Shown here: positions 57,224 through 64,000 of the stretch, in pieces | Position numbering within the stretch: the first letter of the stretch is position 1 | Layout of the letters: each line of letters starts with the position of its first letter | NCBI GenBank assembly: GCA_002255905.1 | Contig: NKIN01000003.1 | Span: 347,925 to 411,924 of the forward strand | Direction of reading: 5' to 3' | From: Burkholderiales bacterium PBB1 | GTDB taxonomy: Bacteria > Pseudomonadota > Gammaproteobacteria > Burkholderiales > Burkholderiaceae_C | Length of the DNA: 64,000 nt | Translations under genes and position numbers: made by a program | The notes under the pieces: generated by a model | What the model was told of the DNA's origin: nothing | Seen by the model: only the letters and a program-made list of their open reading frames with translations | The model's database searches: none

Positions 57224-58307
57224 GCCGGCGATTCTCAACCATCCCCTGCTCGTACCAGCCCTTGCTGTTGTTCACCCACCTCACCACCAGCAGCATCACA
57301 GGCACCTCGATCAGCACGCCGACCACGGTGGCGAGTGCCGCGCCGGATTCGAAGCCGAACAGGCTGATCGCCGCCGCCACCGCCAGCTCGAAGAAGTTGC
57401 TCGCGCCGATCAAGGCCGACGGGCAGGCCACCGCGTGCGATTCGCCGAGGCGTCGGTTCAGCCAGTAGGCCAGGCCGGAGTTGAAGAACACCTGGATCAG
57501 GATCGGCACGGCCAGCATCGCGATCACCAGCGGCTGCTCAAGGATGGCGCGGCCCTGAAATGCGAACAGCAGCACCAGCGTGGCCAGCAGCGCCGTGATG
57601 GACCAGGGACCGATCTTGGCGAGCGTCGCATCGAAAACGGCTTGGCCGCGGCGGAGCAGTGCCCTGCGCCAGAGCTGCGCGATCACCACCGGGATCACGA
57701 TGTAAAGCACGACCGACGTGATCAGCGTGGCCCACGGCACAACGATGGCCGACAGGCCCAGCAGCAACGCGACGATGGGTGCGAAGGCGAACACCATGAT
57801 GGTGTCGTTCAGTGCCACCTGCGACAGCGTGAACAGCGGGTGGCCGCCGGTCAGCCGACTCCACACGAACACCATCGCGGTGCAGGGCGCAGCGGCCAGC
57901 AGGATCAGCCCGGCCACATAGCTGTCGGCCTGATCGGCTGGCAGATAAGGCGCGAACACATGGCGGATGAAGATCCAGCCCAGCAATGCCATCGAGAACG
58001 GCTTGACCGCCCAGTTGACGAACAGCGTGACGCCGATGCCGCGCCAGTGCTGACTGACCTGCGACAGCGCCGCGAAGTCGACCTTCAGCAGCATCGGGAT
58101 GATCATCACCCAGATCAGCAGACCGACGGGCAGGTTGACCTTCGCGATCTCCATGCGGCCGACGGCCTGGAACAGCCCCGGGAACAGCTGCCCCAGCGTG
58201 ATCCCCGCGACGATGCAGAGGAACACCCAGACGCTCAGGTAACGCTCGAAGATGCTCATCGGCGCGGGCACTGACGCGGGTGCGGGCAGGGTGGTGGTGT
58301 TCATCAT
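57216..58307 (-). CDS. acr3: Arsenite efflux transporter Acr3
   Basis: A 363-residue, ten-helix transporter of the BART superfamily that exports arsenite. [20 protein letters not shown] opens, [17 protein letters not shown] holds the essential Cys, [20 protein letters not shown] the Glu/Asn motif and it ends [13 protein letters not shown]. Energised alone by the proton gradient, or by an ArsA. A fossil of its 3' end lies at 54.0-54.2 kb. Follows arsC by 13 bases and overlaps arsH. Confidence 0.96.
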   Translation of the reverse strand: MMNTTTLPAPASVPAPMSIFERYLSVWVFLCIVAGITLGQLFPGLFQAVGRMEIAKVNLPVGLLIWVMIIPMLLKVDFAALSQVSQHWRGIGVTLFVNWAVKPFSMALLGWIFIRHVFAPYLPADQADSYVAGLILLAAAPCTAMVFVWSRLTGGHPLFTLSQVALNDTIMVFAFAPIVALLLGLSAIVVPWATLITSVVLYIVIPVVIAQLWRRALLRRGQAVFDATLAKIGPWSITALLATLVLLFAFQGRAILEQPLVIAMLAVPILIQVFFNSGLAYWLNRRLGESHAVACPSALIGASNFFELAVAAAISLFGFESGAALATVVGVLIEVPVMLLVVRWVNNSKGWYEQGMVENRRRV

Positions 58308-58320
58308 GACTCGCCGCCGT

Positions 58321-58815
58321 TCAGGCCTGGCCGATCTGCCTGAGCTCGCGGTGGATCGCCATGCGGTCCAGACTGGCCATGGGCAGCGACAGCATCAGCT
58401 CGATGCGGCGCTTCAGCGTGATCGCGGTGTCCATGAAGGCCCGGGCCTTGGCCTCATCCGTGCCTTCGACCGCAGCAGGATCGGGCACGCCCCAGTGCGC
58501 CGTCATCGGCTGGCCGGGCCACACCGGGCACATCTCGCCCGCCGCGTTGTCGCACACGGTGAAGACGTAGTCGAGCGCCGGCGCGCCGGGCTGCGAGAAC
58601 TCGTCCCAGTTCTTGCTGCGAAAGCCGTCGCTCGGGATGTGGAGCGCCTGCAAGGTCGACAGCGCGAATGGGTTGACGATGCCATTCGGATGGCTGCCGG
58701 CCGAATGCGCGACGAACCGGCCGCGGCCCAGGTGGTTGAGCAGGCCTTCGGCCAGGATCGAGCGGGCCGAGTTGCCGGTGCAGATGAACAGCACGTGCTG
58801 AGGGGTGTCTGACAT
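58321..58815 (-). CDS. arsC: Arsenate reductase, low-molecular-weight phosphatase type
   Basis: A 164-residue LMW-PTP-fold reductase turning arsenate into arsenite for export. FICTGNSARSILAEGLL is the P-loop with the nucleophile Cys; YVFTVCDNAAGEMCPVWPGQ gives two further Cys of the relay; HWGVPDPAAVEG is the Asp loop. This is the thioredoxin- or glutaredoxin-linked type; the thioredoxin-like domain fused to ArsA nearby is a tempting but unproven partner. The ribosome site is AAGGTATTCCC-like and weak; coupled by position between arsR and acr3. Confidence 0.94.
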   Translation of the reverse strand: MSDTPQHVLFICTGNSARSILAEGLLNHLGRGRFVAHSAGSHPNGIVNPFALSTLQALHIPSDGFRSKNWDEFSQPGAPALDYVFTVCDNAAGEMCPVWPGQPMTAHWGVPDPAAVEGTDEAKARAFMDTAITLKRRIELMLSLPMASLDRMAIHRELRQIGQA

Positions 58816-58839
58816 GGGAATACCTTTCGTGTCGGGAAT

Positions 58840-59166
58840 TCAGCAGCTTGTGCAGGATGGGGTAGTCACCTCGGCGCAGGCCTCGCCGGCACAGCAGTTC
58901 GCTGTCAGGTAGGCCATCAGGCCGTTCATCTGCTCGAAGCCTGCGCGGTAGATCAGGCTGCGGCCGTCACGCTGCTGTGTGGCGAGGCTGGCGTGCATCA
59001 GTTCTTTCAGGTGGAACGACAGCGTAGAGGCCGGCACCCTCAGGGCTTCGGCCAGCGCGCCTGGCGTCATGCCCTTCGGGCCGGCGACCACCAGCGCACG
59101 GAACACCCGCAGCCGTGCCGGCTGGGCAAGCGCCGCCAATGCGGCGATGACGTCTGGTTCTTCCAT
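58840..59166 (-). CDS. arsR: Arsenite-responsive repressor ArsR with C-terminal Cys sensor
   Basis: A 108-residue winged-helix repressor. Winged-helix core: QPARLRVFRALVVAGPKG, VPASTLSFHLKELMHASLA and DGRSLIYRAGFE. It lacks the ELCVCD site of the R773 type; instead the C terminus carries Cys91, Cys92, Cys97, Cys105 and Cys108, the layout of the Acidithiobacillus-type ArsR in which Cys95, Cys96 and Cys102 bind As(III). First gene of the ars operon with the promoter directly upstream. Confidence 0.94.
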   Translation of the reverse strand: MEEPDVIAALAALAQPARLRVFRALVVAGPKGMTPGALAEALRVPASTLSFHLKELMHASLATQQRDGRSLIYRAGFEQMNGLMAYLTANCCAGEACAEVTTPSCTSC

Positions 59167-59175
59167 AATTCCATG

Positions 59176-59203
59176 ATTATAGAAATATACGGAAAGTCCG
59201 CAA
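59176..59203 (-). promoter_or_regulatory. Probable arsR promoter
   Basis: On the minus strand a perfect TATAAT (59181-59176) is 16 bases after TTGCGG (59203-59198), ten bases before the arsR start. The -10 sits in AT-rich DNA with partial dyad text (ATAATTCC, ATGATTAT) that could bind ArsR itself. The remaining gap to the kinase gene (59204-59258) has no gene. Confidence 0.6.
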
Positions 59204-59258
59204 GCCAGGTCATCGCGGCGGCGTCAATCGCCGTGACCGCGGCCCGGCCGAAAGCGCT

Positions 59259-60605
59259 TCAGGGGAGCGGCCAGTCCACCGTGGCCGACAGCCCGCCCAG
59301 GCCGTTCGCGCGACCGATCGCCGCTTTGGCCCGGTGCACGGCCGCGATGCGCTGCACGATCGACCAGCCCAGCCCGCTGCCGCTTTGTGCCGTGCCCAGA
59401 ACGCGGAAGAAGCGCTCGCCGAGGCGCTGCATGTCGGACGGGCTCATGCCCGGTCCGCTGTCGTCGACCAAGAGCCGGACGCCGTCTGGCTGCCGACGCA
59501 GCGCAATCTGGATGTGGCCCTGGGCCGGGCTGTAGCGGATCGCGTTGTCGACCAGGTTGCGCACCAGTACGGCGAGCAGCAAGGCATCGCCGCGGACCTG
59601 GCAGGGCTCCGGCGCATCGACCTCGATGGATTGCTGCTTGTCGATCGCCTGCGGTGCGAGCTCGGCCACCGCGCCGCGCACCACCGCATTCAAGTCGACT
59701 TCCTGCCCCAGGGGTACCGCACCGGCCTCCAGCCGCGACAAGGTGAGCAACTGCTCGACCAGCCGGGTGGCTCGGTCGCAGCCCTCGAGGGTGGCGGCGA
59801 GCGCCCGCTGGCGCATCGCGTCATGGGCTTCTCCCTGCGCGACCTGCGCGTGCAAGCGGATGGCCGCGATCGGTGTGCGCAGTTCATGCGCTGCATCGGC
59901 GGTGAAGCGTCGTTCGGAGGCCATCAACTCGCCGATGCGGGAGAGCAGGCCGTTGAGCGCGTCGAGCATCGGTGTCATCTCGGAGGGGGCGCCGTCGACT
60001 CGTACCGGCGTCAACGCCTGGGGCTCACGCTGGGCCAACGCGTGTCCCAGTCGCTTGAGCGGTGCGACACCGCGATGCACCGCCCAGCCGATCGCCACGG
60101 CCAGCAGTGGCAGCGCGGCGGCCATCGGCCACAGCGTGCTGCGCAGCACCGCCCACAGGATGGCCTCGCGTGAGGCCAACTGCTCGCCAACGTACACCTG
60201 CACATCGCGCTGCACGCCGCGGGTGGCGAACACACGCCAGTCCACCCTGTCGATCCGCACCGTCCGGAATCCTGACTCGAAGTCGGCGTCGATCCCGGCC
60301 ATCGGGGTTGTCGGCGCGGTGACCGAGCGCATCGTCAGCTGCCCGTCGTGGAACACCTGGAAGGCAACCTTCGGGGCGTAGCGGTGCAGCAGTGGCGCGT
60401 CCACCACGTCGTCGTCATCGCCATCGCTGGCCTGCTGCACCACCAGCAACGCTGCTGCCTGGGCGAGGTGGCCATCGAGCAGTTCGTCGAGTTCGTGTCG
60501 GGCGTCGAGCGATGTCACCACCACGGTGACGACCCAGACAGCCACCACCAGACCCACGATCAGCCCGAGCAGCCGACCTTGGAGCGAGCGTGGCGCCAGT
60601 GTCAT
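59259..60605 (-). CDS. Sensor histidine kinase (QseC/TctE type)
   Basis: A 448-residue inner-membrane kinase. Membrane helix 1 at about 10-35, periplasmic sensor of about 125 residues, helix 2 (ALPLLAVAIGWAVHRGV), HAMP, dimerisation box RRFTADAAHELRTPIAAIRL with the phospho-His, N box VRNLVDNAIRYSP, G1 DDSGPGMS and G2 GSGLGWSIVQRIA. Pairs with the regulator, whose last four bases overlap its start (ATGA at 60602-60605). The genes upstream are electron-transfer cytochromes, so the sensed cue may be redox related. Confidence 0.92.
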   Translation of the reverse strand: MTLAPRSLQGRLLGLIVGLVVAVWVVTVVVTSLDARHELDELLDGHLAQAAALLVVQQASDGDDDDVVDAPLLHRYAPKVAFQVFHDGQLTMRSVTAPTTPMAGIDADFESGFRTVRIDRVDWRVFATRGVQRDVQVYVGEQLASREAILWAVLRSTLWPMAAALPLLAVAIGWAVHRGVAPLKRLGHALAQREPQALTPVRVDGAPSEMTPMLDALNGLLSRIGELMASERRFTADAAHELRTPIAAIRLHAQVAQGEAHDAMRQRALAATLEGCDRATRLVEQLLTLSRLEAGAVPLGQEVDLNAVVRGAVAELAPQAIDKQQSIEVDAPEPCQVRGDALLLAVLVRNLVDNAIRYSPAQGHIQIALRRQPDGVRLLVDDSGPGMSPSDMQRLGERFFRVLGTAQSGSGLGWSIVQRIAAVHRAKAAIGRANGLGGLSATVDWPLP

Positions 60606-61273
60606 GTCTTCGGAGTGTCGCGCAGCAGCATGTATCCCACGCCGCGCACCGTCTGGATCAAGGTCGAACCCAGCTTGCGCCGCAGGTGGTGGATGTGCAC
60701 TTCGACCGCATTGCTGTCGACCTCCTGACCCCAGCCGTAGACGCGCTTCTCGAGCTGCTCACGCGACAACACGCGCCCGGCGTTGAGCAACAGCGCCTGC
60801 AGCAGATCGAACTCACGCCCCGAAAGCAGGACCGCCTTGCCAGCCTGCTCGACGCTGCGCGCCGCCGGGTCCAGTCGCACATCCTGGGCGGTCAGGATCT
60901 CTTGGGGCCGGCCGTGCGAGCGGCGTATCAGCGCACGCAGCCGGGCGGCGAGTTCGTGCAGATCCACTGGCTTGACCACGTAATCATCGGCGCCGACATC
61001 GAGCCCGCTGATGCGGTCCGGCAGTCCGTCGCGCGCGGTCAACACGAGCACCGGCAGCGCGTTGCCACTGCGTCGCAGCGCAGCGAGCACGTCCATCCCG
61101 TCCATCCTGGGCAGCCCGAGATCGAGCACGGCCGCAGCGTAGCAGTCGGTGCGCAGCTCACGCTCGGCGGCGGCGCCATCACGCACCCAGTCCACGAGGA
61201 AACCGAGCTGCCGCAGCCCCGCTTGCAGACCCTCGCCCAGCAGGGGGTCGTCTTCGGCCAGAAGGATGCGCAT
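60602..61273 (-). CDS. OmpR-family response regulator (QseB type)
   Basis: A 223-residue two-domain regulator. Receiver: MRILLAEDDPLLGEGLQAGL, acidic pair, phospho-acceptor AVLDLGLPRMDG, and LTARDG and DYVVKPVDLHELAARL; winged-helix output ending AVEVHIHHLRRKLGSTLIQT and TVRGVGYML. ATG 61273 is chosen over the longer frame to 61318, which adds a non-family tail. Same minus-strand unit as the kinase and cytochromes; a QseB/PmrA-like direct repeat lies upstream of the SHP gene. Confidence 0.93.
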   Translation of the reverse strand: MRILLAEDDPLLGEGLQAGLRQLGFLVDWVRDGAAAERELRTDCYAAAVLDLGLPRMDGMDVLAALRRSGNALPVLVLTARDGLPDRISGLDVGADDYVVKPVDLHELAARLRALIRRSHGRPQEILTAQDVRLDPAARSVEQAGKAVLLSGREFDLLQALLLNAGRVLSREQLEKRVYGWGQEVDSNAVEVHIHHLRRKLGSTLIQTVRGVGYMLLRDTPKT

Positions 61274-61298
61274 GTCAGAAACCGGATGTCTGCTGGGT

Positions 61299-62024
61299 TC
61301 AGTCTTCGTCGCGATCATGCGCGAGCGCAGGGGCTGTCGGCTTGTGGCTGATGCCGCTGGCCGGGGCCCCTTGCCACTGCAGCCACCAGAACCCCAGCAC
61401 CGCCACCAGCATGAGCAGGGCCACGCTGCGCCAGGCGTTGCGAACGCCGTCTTCGGGGCGACCGGACTTGCGGCCGGTGATCATCGAGGCGGTCAGGTTC
61501 TCGCGGTGCAGTCTGCTGCTGAGCAGGACCCCGGCGATGTGCACGCCGATCACGGCCAGCATGGTATTGGCCGCCAATTCGTGGAGCTCCTCCGACCATT
61601 CGCCACCGAGGTCGTTGTAGACCGACCAGCCCGACAGCCCGATGGCCATCGTCAGGCCCAGCAGTGCCAGGATCGCCAGTGCGCCTGCCGGGTTGTGGCC
61701 GACGTGGTGTTCCGGTCGGCCGCTGACGAGGCTGCGCAGGTAACGCCCGACGGCCGCCGGCCCGCGCACGAAGTTCGAGAACCTGGCGTACCGGCTGCCT
61801 ATCAGGCCCCAGGCCAGGCGAAACACGACCAGCCCCACCATCGTGTAGCCGAGGGTCACGTGCACGAGCCGCCAGCGTTCGCTTTCGGCCGTGAGGTAGG
61901 CGCCTGCAAAACTCATCACCATCAGCCAGTGGAAGACGCGCACCGGCAGGTCCCACACCAGCATGGTGGGTCGGGCCGCCGGAGCAGCGCCAGCGTCAGC
62001 GAGGGATGCGGACATGGTCTTCAT
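61299..62024 (-). CDS. Cytochrome b561-type membrane protein
   Basis: A 241-residue di-haem cytochrome b of the b561/NiFe-hydrogenase b type with four to five helices. WDLPVRVFHWLMVMSFAGAY carries His ligands, LVHVTLGYTMVGLVVFRLAW the second helix, AVIGVHIAGVLLSSRLHREN the third with His. It likely passes electrons from the quinone pool to the periplasmic c-type cytochromes encoded next to it. Its 5' end overlaps the diheme cytochrome gene by 29 bases. The C terminus ends in a helix and a short acidic tail. Confidence 0.88.
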   Translation of the reverse strand: MKTMSASLADAGAAPAARPTMLVWDLPVRVFHWLMVMSFAGAYLTAESERWRLVHVTLGYTMVGLVVFRLAWGLIGSRYARFSNFVRGPAAVGRYLRSLVSGRPEHHVGHNPAGALAILALLGLTMAIGLSGWSVYNDLGGEWSEELHELAANTMLAVIGVHIAGVLLSSRLHRENLTASMITGRKSGRPEDGVRNAWRSVALLMLVAVLGFWWLQWQGAPASGISHKPTAPALAHDRDED

Positions 62025-62481
62025 CGAAATCTCCTTGAGAGGCCCGGCTGTGACACGCCGAGCAGTTGGACGCGCTCCTGATGGACGCTCGTTTCCAGGC
62101 GTCGGTGGGTACCTCGTCGTGCTGGCGGAGGAACCAGGCAGAGCGTGTGATGCGGTCTTCGGGTGGCGCCGTCAGGCCGTGGCGCGTGCCCGCATTCCGG
62201 CTCAGCCAGGTCGATATCTCCTTGGCCGTGGCAGCATCGAGCGAGGCATCGGTGCCGAAGTGGCGAGGCAGGTTGCTCATCAGCCGTTGCCACGATGCCG
62301 CGGGCAGCAAGCCGGGTGGATAGGCGATGTGGCAGGCCGCGCACTCCTGCTGATAGGCCGGGGGCGCCGAGTTGACTGCGTAGCGCATGCCACCCTCGGC
62401 CTGCGCGTTCGGCAGGCCGCTCAGTGCGGAGACCACCAGCAGCAGCGCTGCCATGATGCGTAGAGTGAACTGTCGGTGCAT
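61996..62481 (-). CDS. Diheme cytochrome c (DHC)
   Basis: A 161-residue secreted cytochrome with signal peptide MHRQFTLRIMAALLLVVSAL ending QAEGG. Two haem sites: CAACH near the start and CSACH near the end, the typical DHC layout. Short basic C terminus. It should shuttle electrons to SHP, whose gene is just upstream, from the cytochrome b encoded downstream. The longer frame to 62751 reads shadow text and is rejected. Confidence 0.9.
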   Translation of the reverse strand: MHRQFTLRIMAALLLVVSALSGLPNAQAEGGMRYAVNSAPPAYQQECAACHIAYPPGLLPAASWQRLMSNLPRHFGTDASLDAATAKEISTWLSRNAGTRHGLTAPPEDRITRSAWFLRQHDEVPTDAWKRASIRSASNCSACHSRASQGDFDEDHVRIPR

Positions 62482-62522
62482 GTTGATCGGTCGAGACGGC
62501 TGTTGAACATTGAGTGCGGCGG

Positions 62523-62930
62523 TCAACGCTTCAGCGTCAGCAGCCAGCTGAGCACATCGGCCTTCTCGCCGGCCGTGCACTCGCGGCCCACGACGTCGTT
62601 GCAGTTGCGGCGAAACCATTTCTCTGCCTTGGCCGGGTTCGTGAATCGCTCTGCATGCGCCGCTGGGGCCAGCGGCGCGATCACCTTGCCGGTCGAGGCG
62701 TGCTTGCCTTCTTGCGTGGGTGTGATGCCGTGGCAAGACGAGCAACTCCACTCGCGGCCGTGCGGCCCGGTGAAGAAGGCCCGCCCGCGCTCGGGCGACG
62801 CCGCCGCACCTGCCTGCGCGCTGTAGCCCGCCAGCAGTTCGGCCGGCGTGGCCGCTCTGGCGCCCGAGACCGCTGCAATTGCGCAGACGACCATGGCGAT
62901 CAGATGTCGAGTTCCTGGGGTGGTGTTCAT
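62523..62930 (-). CDS. SHP-type cytochrome c (DUF1924)
   Basis: A 135-residue periplasmic cytochrome like sphaeroides haem protein, which binds oxygen and can ligate haem through Asn. Signal peptide MNTTPGTRHLIAMVVCAIAA ending ARA; one haem site CSSCHGITP; RRNCNDVVGRECTAGEKADV holds the Asn candidate ligand and two Cys that may form a disulfide. In many Proteobacteria SHP, DHC and cytochrome b genes occur together. First gene of this minus-strand unit. Confidence 0.88.
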   Translation of the reverse strand: MNTTPGTRHLIAMVVCAIAAVSGARAATPAELLAGYSAQAGAAASPERGRAFFTGPHGREWSCSSCHGITPTQEGKHASTGKVIAPLAPAAHAERFTNPAKAEKWFRRNCNDVVGRECTAGEKADVLSWLLTLKR

Positions 62931-62964
62931 GGTGTTTCCCTGGCAGCCATGTTCAGGCGGCCGC

Positions 62965-62980
62965 CTTAGGGATTTCTTAC
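62965..62980 (-). promoter_or_regulatory. QseB/PmrA-like direct repeat upstream of the SHP operon
   Basis: On the plus strand CTTAG (62965-62969) and CTTAC (62976-62980) repeat with an 11-base period, the spacing of the CTTAA-N6-CTTAA site known for PmrA and QseB. It lies 35 bases before the SHP start and no other copy was noticed near the kinase or regulator genes. Fits a regulator encoded in the same unit. Confidence 0.45.
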
Positions 62981-63102
62981 CGCGGCACATGCCCTCTGCT
63001 CTCTGCCCGCTGATCAGGCAGCCCTCAGACTGCCGTTGCAGACTCGACAGGCGCTCCCTTCATCAACGGCACACTTGGACATCCCCTGTGAACCTGACAC
63101 CC

Positions 63103-64000
63103 ATGAGGCTTTCCACCTACACCGACGATTCAGAAGACTCACCCGCCCGCTTGAACGAGCGCGCGGCAGCTGCCTCGCGCAGCACCTGGGTGAGCGTGGC
63201 CGTCAACCTGCTGCTCTCCACCATCCAGATCGCGGTGGGCGTCATGTCGAAGTCGCAGGGCCTGATTGCCGATGGCATCCATTCGTTGTCCGATCTGGTG
63301 TCCGACTTCATCGTGCTGCTGGCCGGACATCACAGCCGCAAGGATGCTGACGATGAGCATCCGTATGGCCACCAGCGCTTCGAAACCGCCGCGTCGCTGG
63401 CCCTGGGCGCGCTGCTGCTGGCCGTTGGGGCGGGCATGTTGTGGTCGGCGGTGACCAAGCTCCAGTCGCCGGAGTCGGTGCCCACGGTGCACACCGTGGC
63501 GCTGTGGGTGGCTGGGGGTGCACTGGTGGCGAAGGAGGCGCTGTTTCGCTACATGCTGGCGGTGGCCAAGCGCGTCAAGTCGAGCATGCTGGTGGCCAAT
63601 GCCTGGCATGCGCGCTCGGATGCCGCATCGTCACTGGTGGTGGGTGTGGGCATCGTCGGCAACCTGGCGGGCTACCCGATCCTGGATCCGATCGCCGCAG
63701 CGATCGTGGGCTTCATGATCGTGCGCATGGGGTGGTCGTTCGGATGGGACGCCCTGCACGACCTGATGGACCGCGCGGTCGACGAACAGGAGGTCGAGGC
63801 GATCCGCCAGACGCTGGCCGACACCCCGGGCATCCGTGGCGTGCACGACTTGCGCACCCGCAAGATGGGCGACATGATCGTCGTCGATGCGCACATCGAG
63901 GTCGATGGGCAACTCACCGTCGAGGCCGGCCACGAGATCACGGTCGCCGCGCGGGATCGGGTCCTGCAGCGCCATCGGGTGCTCACACTGATGACGCACC
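63103..64000 (+). CDS. Cation diffusion facilitator (CDF) metal efflux protein, 3' end cut by window edge
   Basis: Exports divalent metals such as Zn, Cd, Co or Fe in exchange for protons. At least 299 codons are visible. A short N-terminal tail precedes helix 1 (WVSVAVNLLLSTIQIAVGV), then helix 2 with the metal site GLIADGIHSLSDLVSDF (Asp/His), HPYGHQRFE, helix 5 site NAWHARSDAASSLVVGVGI, and a cytosolic ferredoxin-like domain with VVDAHIEVDGQLTVEAGHEI. ATG 63103 is used; a GTG at 63088 is in frame. Divergent from the cytochrome operon. Confidence 0.93.
   Translation, partial: MRLSTYTDDSEDSPARLNERAAAASRSTWVSVAVNLLLSTIQIAVGVMSKSQGLIADGIHSLSDLVSDFIVLLAGHHSRKDADDEHPYGHQRFETAASLALGALLLAVGAGMLWSAVTKLQSPESVPTVHTVALWVAGGALVAKEALFRYMLAVAKRVKSSMLVANAWHARSDAASSLVVGVGIVGNLAGYPILDPIAAAIVGFMIVRMGWSFGWDALHDLMDRAVDEQEVEAIRQTLADTPGIRGVHDLRTRKMGDMIVVDAHIEVDGQLTVEAGHEITVAARDRVLQRHRVLTLMTH

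Overview
The window looks like chromosomal DNA of a GC-rich betaproteobacterium of the order Burkholderiales. The evidence is the gene run ubiJ-ubiB, fmdB, DUF502, aspS, nudB, EEP nuclease, clsB, the start-stop-overlapping operons, and an intergenic repeat at about 30.2 kb of a kind I associate with this order. Genus cannot be fixed by reading; the Rubrivivax/Leptothrix/Roseateles neighbourhood is a guess. No rRNA, tRNA, CRISPR array or intact insertion sequence was seen.

Region 1 (1-19.5 kb) is a surface-polysaccharide locus. It starts with the 3' part of kdsA, a GT52-like glycosyltransferase, a low-GC insert with an acyltransferase-3 gene, and a SAM methyltransferase broken by an in-frame stop. 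Facing these on the minus strand are a Wzx-type flippase and arabinose-5-phosphate isomerase (kdsD/kpsF). A plus-strand operon (6.5-12.9 kb) encodes GT4, GT2 and GT26 transferases, three GDP-heptose-type enzymes (gmhA, hddC-like, gmhB) and a Tat-type polysaccharide deacetylase. A convergent minus-strand operon (19.5-13.0 kb) encodes a WcaJ-type initiating phosphotransferase, an EpsL-like outer-membrane barrel, galE, manC and ugd. Together they supply UDP-Gal, GDP-Man, UDP-GlcA and probably an NDP-heptose, start a lipid-linked repeat unit, extend and modify it, and flip it. No Wzy, Wza or Wzc is visible here.

Region 2 (19.7-34.5 kb) is core housekeeping: ubiJ-ubiB, fmdB, DUF502, aspS, minCDE, a Phd/CcdA-hybrid antitoxin with a CcdB toxin, nudB, an EEP nuclease with clsB (the ybhP-ybhO pair), a beta-lactamase-fold exonuclease coupled to an ATP-dependent DNA ligase, and glutathione reductase. 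Region 3 (34.5-52.3 kb) holds an exported Gly-rich protein, an adenosine/adenine deaminase, an alcohol dehydrogenase with a good sigma-70 promoter and terminator, OmpW, DUF429, the DEXH helicase that normally sits with the ligase/exonuclease, uppP, lolC-lolD-tatD-UDG, a quinone-reductase-like MDR, a spermidine-synthase-like protein, an orphan GspE ATPase and an EamA transporter.

Region 4 (52.3-59.2 kb) is an arsenic island: a ribbon-helix-helix-like DNA-binding protein with a palindromic promoter, an MFS transporter, degraded copies of the acr3 3' end and of the RHH-like gene, a thioredoxin-like/ArsA fusion, and facing it arsR-arsC-acr3-arsH. Region 5 (59.3-62.9 kb) is one minus-strand unit: SHP-type cytochrome c, diheme cytochrome c, cytochrome b561 and a QseB/QseC-type two-component system, with a QseB/PmrA-like direct repeat upstream. 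A CDF metal efflux gene runs off the right edge.

The most unusual items are the thioredoxin-ArsA fusion next to fossil acr3 DNA, the Phd/CcdA hybrid antitoxin, and the self-contained cytochrome/QseBC operon.
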